Shown here piece after piece: positions 60,944 through 64,000 of a stretch of 64,000 bases of DNA; the first letter of the stretch is position 1, and every line of letters starts with the position of its first letter. Both the position numbers and the translations under genes were made by a program. This DNA comes from DTU098 sp964498525 (GTDB taxonomy: Bacteria > Bacillota > Desulfotomaculia > Desulfotomaculales > Pelotomaculaceae), in contig CAZCGU010000002.1 in NCBI GenBank assembly GCA_964498525.1, positions 248,001 through 312,000 on the forward strand. Direction: 5' to 3'. Below the pieces are notes generated by a model. It was not told the origin of the DNA, made no database searches, and saw only the letters and a list, made by a program, of their open reading frames with translations.

Positions 60944-62839
60944 ATGGACTTCCTGAGACGCTTGGAAGAATACCGTTCCCTGGAAAAACAGATAGCCTGG
61001 GAGGGCACTTTCCAGGACTATCTTGGAATTATTAAGACTAAACCCTGTATTTCCCAGTTAGCCCATTCCAGGATCTACCACATGATCAGGACAGCCGGAT
61101 GGGAAGAAAAAGAAGAGGTGAAACGCTATAAGTTTTTTTCCAGTGAACTTTTCGGCCTGGACAAAACACTGGAAAATCTTGTGGAGGAATACTTTCACCC
61201 GGCTGCCCGCAGGCTGGATGTGCGGAAAAGGATCCTGCTGTTAATGGGACCGGTAAGCGGGGGGAAGTCCACCCTGGTAGCCATGCTGAAAAGGGGTCTG
61301 GAAAGATACAGCCGGACGGAGGAAGGGGCCGTTTACGGGATTCGGGGGTGCCCCATGCATGAGGAACCCCTGCACCTGATTCCCAAAGAATTGAGGCAGG
61401 AATTTGAAAAGGAATACAACGTCTATATTGAGGGGGAATTGTGCCCTTCCTGCCGGATGACAGTGGAAAAAGAATACGGGGGGAAGATAGAAAAAATACC
61501 GGTGGAGCGGGTCTTCTTGTCGGAAGATAACCGGGTGGGGATTGGAACCTTTACGCCCTCCGACCCAAAATCCCAGGATATTGCGGACTTAACCGGCAGT
61601 ATCGATTTTTCCACCATTGCCGAATACGGATCCGAATCGGACCCCCGGGCTTACCGTTTTGACGGGGAGCTAAATATCGCCAACAGGGGTCTGATGGAGT
61701 TTCAGGAAATGCTGAAGTGTGATGAAAAATTTTTGTGGAATTTGCTCAGTCTGTCCCAGGAAGGGAATTTCAAAGCCGGCCGCTTCGCCCTGATTTACGC
61801 TGACGAAATGATCGTGGCCCACACCAACGAAAATGAATACAAGGCCTTTATCAGCAACAAGAAAAACGAAGCATTGCAATCACGGATTATAGTTTTGAAA
61901 ATCCCCTATAATTTGAAGGTTACCGACGAGGTGAAGATTTACGAAAAACTAATCCGCCAGAGCGACCTCCGGGATATTCACATTGCGCCCCACGCCCTGC
62001 GGGTGGCCAGCATTTTTTCCGTCCTTTCGCGCCTGAGGGAATCAAAAAAGCAGGGCATGGACCTGGTGAAAAAAATGAAGCTTTACGATGGGGAGGACGT
62101 GGAGGGATTTAAACAAAAGGACCTTTATGAGCTGCAGCAGGAGGCGGTGGACGAAGGTATGAGCGGTGTGGACCCGCGTTATGTCATTAACCGGCTTTCC
62201 TCGGCGCTGATCCGCACCTCAACCCGGTGTATCAACCCCCTGGATGTCCTGCGGGCGTTGAAGGAAGGCCTGGATCAACATCCCTCCATTAGCAAGGAGG
62301 AGCGGGACCGCCTGCTCAATTTTATCTCGGTAGCCCGCAAGGAATACGATGAAATGGCCAAAAAGGAAATCCAGAAGGCCTTTGTCTATTCCTATGAAGA
62401 GTCCGCCAAGATATTGTTCGATAATTACCTGGATAACGTAGAAGCCTATTGCAACGGTGTCAAGTTAAAGGACCCTATTACGGACGAAGAACTGGATCCC
62501 GATGAAAAGCTGATGCGCTCCATTGAAGAACAAATCGGCGTTTCCGAAAGCGCCAAAAAGGCCTTCCGGGAAGAAATCCTGATCAGGCTGTCCACTTACG
62601 CCCGTAAAAATAAAAGATTTAGTTACTACTCCCACGAGCGCCTGCGGGAAGCCATTGAGAAAAAACTTTTTGCCGACCTGAAAGATGTAGTTAAGATCAC
62701 GACTTCCACCAAAACCCCCGACGCCGGGCAGCTGAAGCGGATTAACGAGGTCAGCGCCAGGCTTATTGAGGAGCACGGGTACTGCCCCACCTGCGCCAAT
62801 GAACTCCTTAAATACGTCGGCAGCCTGCTGAACCGCTAG
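60944..62839 (+). CDS. prkA: PrkA-type serine protein kinase / AAA+ protein
   Basis: 631 residues. The AAA+ core has Walker A MGPVSGGKSTLV (101-112), then GCPMHEEPLHLIP and the Cys pair in ELCPSCRMT; the C-terminal PrkA domain ends CPTCANELLKYVG. In Bacillus PrkA acts early in sporulation (SigE/SigK-related) and some work assigns it ATP-dependent protease activity rather than kinase activity. ATG 60944 follows GGGGTGATG. The next gene is yhbH, the standard pair; spoVR is often third but lies beyond the window. Confidence 0.96.
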   Translation: MDFLRRLEEYRSLEKQIAWEGTFQDYLGIIKTKPCISQLAHSRIYHMIRTAGWEEKEEVKRYKFFSSELFGLDKTLENLVEEYFHPAARRLDVRKRILLLMGPVSGGKSTLVAMLKRGLERYSRTEEGAVYGIRGCPMHEEPLHLIPKELRQEFEKEYNVYIEGELCPSCRMTVEKEYGGKIEKIPVERVFLSEDNRVGIGTFTPSDPKSQDIADLTGSIDFSTIAEYGSESDPRAYRFDGELNIANRGLMEFQEMLKCDEKFLWNLLSLSQEGNFKAGRFALIYADEMIVAHTNENEYKAFISNKKNEALQSRIIVLKIPYNLKVTDEVKIYEKLIRQSDLRDIHIAPHALRVASIFSVLSRLRESKKQGMDLVKKMKLYDGEDVEGFKQKDLYELQQEAVDEGMSGVDPRYVINRLSSALIRTSTRCINPLDVLRALKEGLDQHPSISKEERDRLLNFISVARKEYDEMAKKEIQKAFVYSYEESAKILFDNYLDNVEAYCNGVKLKDPITDEELDPDEKLMRSIEEQIGVSESAKKAFREEILIRLSTYARKNKRFSYYSHERLREAIEKKLFADLKDVVKITTSTKTPDAGQLKRINEVSARLIEEHGYCPTCANELLKYVGSLLNR

Positions 62840-62850
62840 GAGGGTGAGTC

Positions 62851-64000
62851 ATGTCCGGGATGAATTTTATTATTTCCAGGGAAGACTGGTCGCTGCACCG
62901 TAAAGGGGAGATTGACCGGCAGCGGCATCAGGAAAAGGTGCGGGAGGCCATCAAGAAGAACCTGGCCGACATCGTAAGCGAGGAAAGCATTATTATGCAC
63001 GACGGGCGGAAGGTGGTTAAGGTCCCCATCCGGACCCTCGATGAGTTTCGCTTCCGTTTTGATTTTGGCAAGCAGAAACACGAAGGACAGGGCGACGGGA
63101 AAAGTAAGAAGGGGGACGTCATTTACTCGGAACCACAGAAGGGGCAAAGTAAAGGAAAGGGCGCCGGGGATGAACCGGGAATTGATTACTACGAGACCGA
63201 TATCACCGTGGATGAGTTGGCCGGCATGATCTTTGAAGACCTGGGGCTGCCGAACCTGGAGCAGAAAAAGAAGCCGGAACTGGCTTCCGAATCCGTGGAT
63301 TTCAAGGATATCAGGAAAAAAGGAATTGCCGGCAATATCGACCGGAAGCGTACGATAATGGAAGCCATCAAGCGCAGCGCCCTGCAAGGAAAGCCCGGCC
63401 TGAAGGAGATTACGCCCGAAGATCTGCGCTACAAAACCTGGGATTTGACTTTCAAATATGAATCCAACGCCGTGGTCCTGGCCATGATGGATACCTCCGG
63501 TTCCATGGGTCCCTTTGAAAAATACATTGCCCGGAGCTTTTTTTTCTGGATGGTCCGTTTCTTGCGCACAAAATACAATAACGTGCAAATTGTCTTTCTG
63601 GCCCACCACACCGAGGCCAAAGAAACCACCGAAGAGGAGTTTTTTACCAAAGGAGCCAGCGGGGGTACGCGCTGTTCCTCCGTCTATAAACTGGCCCGGG
63701 AAATTATAGAAAAGCGATACAGCCCCCAGGACTACAACATCTATGCCTTTCACTTCTCGGACGGGGATAACCTGTCCTCGGACAACGAAAACTGCCTAAA
63801 ACAGATCAACAAACTGCTGCAAGTCTGCAACATGGTGGGGTACGGCGAGATTGAAGGACCCTACTATTATACCAGCACCCTGCGCACGGCTTTCAGGCGG
63901 GTCCAGAACAATAAATTTACCTGTGTAACAATTAGGGATAAAAGTGGTGTTTACCCCGCCCTGAAAAAATTCTTCGCCCAGGCGCCGGGCCGGAAAAGCG
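62851..64000 (+). CDS. yhbH: YhbH/DUF444 sporulation protein, 3'-truncated by window end
   Basis: The frame is open from ATG 62851 (after GGAGGGTGA) to the window end, 383 residues so far. The N-terminus has SREDWSLHRKGEIDRQRHQ, the middle is polar and Gly/Lys-rich, and a von Willebrand-A-like domain begins at AMMDTSGSMGPFEKY with HFSDGDNLSSDN later. This is the DUF444/YhbH family, encoded with prkA in spore formers. Only the last few residues are missing. Confidence 0.95.
   Translation, partial: MSGMNFIISREDWSLHRKGEIDRQRHQEKVREAIKKNLADIVSEESIIMHDGRKVVKVPIRTLDEFRFRFDFGKQKHEGQGDGKSKKGDVIYSEPQKGQSKGKGAGDEPGIDYYETDITVDELAGMIFEDLGLPNLEQKKKPELASESVDFKDIRKKGIAGNIDRKRTIMEAIKRSALQGKPGLKEITPEDLRYKTWDLTFKYESNAVVLAMMDTSGSMGPFEKYIARSFFFWMVRFLRTKYNNVQIVFLAHHTEAKETTEEEFFTKGASGGTRCSSVYKLAREIIEKRYSPQDYNIYAFHFSDGDNLSSDNENCLKQINKLLQVCNMVGYGEIEGPYYYTSTLRTAFRRVQNNKFTCVTIRDKSGVYPALKKFFAQAPGRKS

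Noticed and set aside
62836..63753. 305-codon minus-strand open frame opposite yhbH
   Set aside because: It mirrors a real plus-strand gene (DUF444 motifs, strong ribosome site); the antisense product has no recognisable features.

Overview
The window looks like chromosomal backbone of an anaerobic, endospore-forming, low-to-moderate-GC Firmicute, most like the Desulfotomaculum/Pelotomaculum group (Peptococcaceae in the older sense). Pointers are spore genes (a GerAB-type permease, SpoIIE-type phosphatase, PrkA and YhbH), a SigI/RsgI pair, an [FeFe]-hydrogenase-like sensor, indolepyruvate:ferredoxin oxidoreductase, ADP-forming acyl-CoA synthetase, and heavy use of TTG starts behind strong Shine-Dalgarno sites. 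The genus is an inference from gene content. No rRNA, tRNA, CRISPR array, intact insertion sequence or prophage was seen.

Layout. 1-3.2 kb: end of acpP, then fabF, rnc, ftsY. 3.3-8.6 kb: an accessory stretch with a lone germinant-permease-like protein, two paralogous FAD proteins flanking a frameshifted membrane protein and a tiny membrane peptide, two ferritin-like mini-proteins and a zinc-ribbon protein. 8.7-13.2 kb: a methylthioadenosine/S-adenosylhomocysteine salvage operon (phosphorylase, mtnA, ahcY, deaminase). 13.6-15 kb: a putrescine-type aminotransferase on the other strand. 15.1-23 kb: the classical Firmicute run ylxM-ffh-rpsP-khpA-ylqD-rimM-trmD-rplS-lepB-rbgA-rnhB-yraN, then a fused ADP-forming acyl-CoA synthetase.

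25.2-28.4 kb (minus strand): a three-gene module of thioredoxin-like ferredoxin, PAS-bearing sensory [FeFe] hydrogenase and SpoIIE-type phosphatase. 28.9-35 kb: comM/yifB, rnhA, three short or little-known genes including a lipoprotein and a PAS-only protein. 35.3-37.2 kb: sigI-rsgI, the latter with an Asn-rich tail. 40-47.8 kb: addB-addA, where AddA carries three long low-complexity inserts. 47.9-51.2 kb: a conserved hypothetical, an isochorismatase-fold hydrolase and a PAS histidine kinase. 51.6-55.3 kb (minus): iorA-iorB-paaK behind a leader ending in an attenuator-like terminator. 55.8-60.3 kb: an LD-carboxypeptidase that seems to start at ATT, acylphosphatase, an MBL-fold hydrolase and murT-gatD. 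60.4-64 kb: a 40-residue acidic protein, prkA and yhbH, which runs off the window.

The most interesting items are the sensory hydrogenase-phosphatase module, the deamination-first salvage operon, the AddA inserts, the ATT start, the unassigned iorA leader RNA, and the flavoprotein/membrane-protein cluster.
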